Shown here one piece after another: positions 61,901-64,000 of a stretch of DNA of 64,000 bases. The stretch covers positions 255,501 to 319,500 of the forward strand of contig OY821745.1 in NCBI GenBank assembly GCA_963682055.1, in the 5' to 3' direction. The notes beneath the pieces were generated by a model that made no database searches, was not told where the DNA came from, and saw only the letters and a program-made list of their open reading frames with translations. Source of the DNA: Primula veris. Lineage: Eukaryota; Streptophyta; Magnoliopsida; Ericales; Primulaceae. A program made the position numbers and the translations under genes. How positions within the stretch are numbered: the first letter of the stretch is position 1; each line of letters starts with the position of its first letter.

Positions 61901-63236
61901 GCTTCAGGCAAACGGAAGGTGTCGATTATTTTGACACTTATGCTCCTGTCTCCAGGAAACGTCCATCCGAATCGTCATTGCTCTCGCAGCTTTGTTTGAT
62001 ATGGAAATACATCAAATGGATGTAAAGACAGCATTTCTGAATGGAGAACTGGAAGAAGAGATTTACATGGAACAACCGGAAGGGTTTGTAGTTCCTGGTA
62101 AAGAGCACCAAGTGTGCAAACTTGTAAAGTCTCTATATGGACTCAAACAAGCGTCAAAGCAATGGCACGAGAAGTTTGATAGAATTATGCTATCAAACGG
62201 TTTTCACATTAATGAGTGTGATAAATATGTCTACTCCAAAGGAAGTGGAAGAGACTGTGTTGTAGTCTGTCTCTATGTGGATGACATGATCATAATTGGG
62301 AGTAATGATAGAATCAGCTCCACAAAAAAAATGTTATCACAACACTTCGATATGAAGGACCTGGGTATAGCTGATGTAATACTTGGTATGAAGATTACCA
62401 AAACATCAGAGGGGTATGCCTTGTCCCAAAGTCACTATGTTAAACAAGTTTTAGACAAGTTTGACAAGGACAGTAAGGCTATGTCTAGAACCCCAATTGA
62501 GTTCAACTGTAACCTGAAAAAGAATTTCGGTAAAAGTGTGAATCAATTGGAATTCTCTCGAGTCATAGGCAGTCTCATGTATATAATGAATTGCACTAGA
62601 CCAGACATAACAAACTCAGTGAGTAGACTGAGTAGGTACACCAGCAATCCGAATGAGGAACACTGGAAGGCCATAATGAAACTTCTCAGATATATGAGGT
62701 TTACAGCCGATTACGGGCTGCACTATACCAGATATCCAGCGGTACTGGAAGGGTATTCAGATGCCAACTGGATATCAGACTCCAATAGCACAAGGTCCAC
62801 GAGTGGATATGTGTTTATAATGGGAGGAGCTGCTGTGTCTTGGAGATCCTCCAAACAGACATGTATTGCAAGGTCAACTATGGAATCAGAATTCATAGCG
62901 TTAGACTTAGCAACCGAAGAGGCAGACTGGCTGAGAAGTCTATTGGAAGGAATTACAATGTGGCCAAAACCTGTTCCAGCAATAAACATGCATTGCGATA
63001 GTCAATCAGCTATTGTGCGGGCTCAGGATCATATGTATAATGGAAAGTCTCGACATATACGTCGGAGACATAAATCCGTAAGGGAATTGTTATCCAACGG
63101 TGTGGTATCCTTAGATTTTGTGAGATCAAAGGAAAACATAGCGGATCCATTAACAAAAGGCTTGACTCAAGTGGGAGTCGAGACGTCATCGAACGGAATG
63201 GGATTAAAGCCCATTAAATTGGTGGCCCCCCCATAG
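58984..63236 (+). pseudogene. Copia gag-pol polyprotein with two stop codons and one frameshift
   Basis: Starts MTNTSPIELPIGSEHELVVG, followed by an Ala/Lys-rich stretch of about 55 residues encoded by GC-rich DNA. Then gag core (EKPEKFRGDNFKRWQQKMLF, VALMIEKLPPSWKDF), zinc knuckle CFVCNRTGHRAADC (59980), protease WWLDTGATSHIC (60190), GAG-pre-integrase LWHGRLGHVNYNFLKKLI, integrase (HTDVCDL, SDRGGEF, PYTPEQNGVVERKNRTLKEM), RT ([28 protein letters not shown] at 62271) and RNase H (GYSDANW), ending ADPLTKGL. Lesions: TGA at 59443 where Trp is expected (EA-RHADYL), TAA at 61771 where Gln is expected (SIM-NHTWEL), and a 1-base loss near 61957 after YAPVSR. The frame is otherwise open, so inactivation was recent. 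Confidence 0.92.
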
Positions 63237-63793
63237 GCAACCCAACCTAAATGGAATATTTCCTGATAGGTTCAAAGGGAAACTGAACTGTGGGGGCAAC
63301 CGAACAAAGCACTCGGGAACCTGGAGTTTCCAGCCCATTTCCGCGATGACAGAGTGATAGACCTGTACCATTGTAAGGGTGAGCTTGAGGCTCTTAATGA
63401 TCCAAGTAACTCGACGATCGAGTAAAGTGAGTCAGGACACTTTCGACTTGGAACACCTATAACGAGTGTGTAAGGCCGGTACCATGTGATGAGCTTGGGC
63501 TAATTCACTAGAGCACTCAGTTGAAGTTGCCAAGGCAGTCCAGGCCAAATATGGACAACAACTAAATGGCCTAGTACGTGGGTAGAGATGGCACTGTGCG
63601 GGTGCCATTCTGGGATACACAAAGCTTGATGGTTCAAAGCTTTACAGCTACCTAATAGCAGTATTCTGGGTGGTATTCCGCTACGGCAGGTTCAAGGCGC
63701 GCGCTACCTGACCTTAGGCAGTGAACTTTTGCGGTTCTCTTGATTTGCATTTAGGACATGGGCTTTCGAGCCAATTGCATTCATGTGGGGGAT

Positions 63794-64000
63794 TGTTGGA
63801 AAAAAATTGTAGGAAAACATGTTTTTAAACATGGTTGTTCCAAGTGGTCAGGGACCATCTTTGAGTCAATTTTCGATGCGACTACTCAGTTTTTCTGAGG
63901 CCATACTCAAAGCGTTTGAGTAGCTCGTACGACGAGCTTCGCAATGGTATATCGCACGACCTATTCGGAGGAAGGGTGTGAATGATAATTGGACTCGAAG
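63794..64000 (+). repeat. 3' LTR of the copia element (partial)
   Basis: Starts TGTTGGAAAA directly after the purine tract GTGGGGGAT (63785-63793). 207 bp are visible before the window ends. It has 12 extra bases (TGTTTTTAAACA, part of a CATGTTT/AAACATG palindrome) not present in the 5' LTR. Confidence 0.92.

Larger units (their letters stand above)
57721..64000 (+). mobile_element. Nearly complete Ty1/copia LTR retrotransposon
   Basis: LTR, ~345-bp leader, single gag-pol frame, ~555-bp untranslated tail, purine tract GTGGGGGAT and second LTR, which runs off the window at 64000. Domain order protease-integrase-RT-RNase H is diagnostic of Ty1/copia. No insertion interrupts it. Three coding lesions make it non-autonomous. 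A standard initiator-Met primer-binding site was not recognised after the LTR. Confidence 0.92.

Noticed and set aside
1..64000. tRNA, rRNA or CRISPR-like arrays
   Set aside because: No tRNA T-loop and acceptor pairing or rRNA blocks were found by eye; the tandem repeats present are minisatellites without spacer-repeat structure.

Overview
This is nuclear DNA of a eudicot plant. It is AT-rich, with GT-AG introns, multi-exon genes, long intergenic spacers and several classes of plant transposable element. Seven protein-coding genes could be assembled exon by exon. All are plant families: the mitochondrial ATP synthase epsilon subunit, two glutamate receptor-like (GLR) channels, a HOTHEAD-type GMC oxidoreductase, a neprosin-domain protein, a WSS1/SPRTN-like WLM metalloprotease and a PSY1R/PSKR-type LRR receptor kinase. 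The species cannot be told from the sequence alone.

Layout. Bases 1-5,524 hold the two-exon ATP synthase epsilon gene (+), whose 5-kb intron is built from internal duplications. Bases 6,185-6,842 are a minisatellite. Bases 7,758-19,663 carry two tandem clade-II-like GLR genes (-), each with five exons and matching exon boundaries. Bases 21,494-25,286 hold the GMC oxidoreductase (-). Bases 26,609-27,468 are a decayed 3' fragment of an RHD3/SEY1-type dynamin-like GTPase gene (+). Bases 28,682-32,674 are a truncated Ty3/gypsy element (-) with LTR, PBS, frameshifted gag and protease but no reverse transcriptase; an unidentified 176-codon ORF takes the place of the RT. Bases 34,868-35,546 are the 3' end of a different LTR element. 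Bases 35,610-39,697 hold the seven-exon neprosin gene (-). Bases 40,423-41,215 are a second minisatellite. Bases 43,860-46,010 hold the WLM metalloprotease (+), behind a duplicated leader-intron segment. Bases 50,437-53,762 hold the PSY1R-like kinase (+), with an intron flanked by a 6-bp repeat. Bases 54,202-57,540 are a 5'-truncated LINE (-) split by a hAT-type MITE with an exact 8-bp target duplication. Bases 57,721-64,000 are a nearly full-length Ty1/copia element (+), running off the window, with two nonsense codons and one frameshift.

The genes do not form a pathway; this is ordinary plant gene order with transposon-filled spacers. The GLR pair is a local tandem duplication. GLR channels, neprosin-type secreted peptidases and sulfopeptide receptor kinases act at the cell surface or apoplast. 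The ATP synthase subunit and WSS1-like protease are housekeeping and DNA-repair functions. The points most worth a second look are the unknown ORF joined to the gypsy gag-protease, the RHD3 pseudogene, the intron in the PSY1R-like gene, the decoy splice acceptor in the ATP synthase gene and the GC-AG intron in the second GLR.
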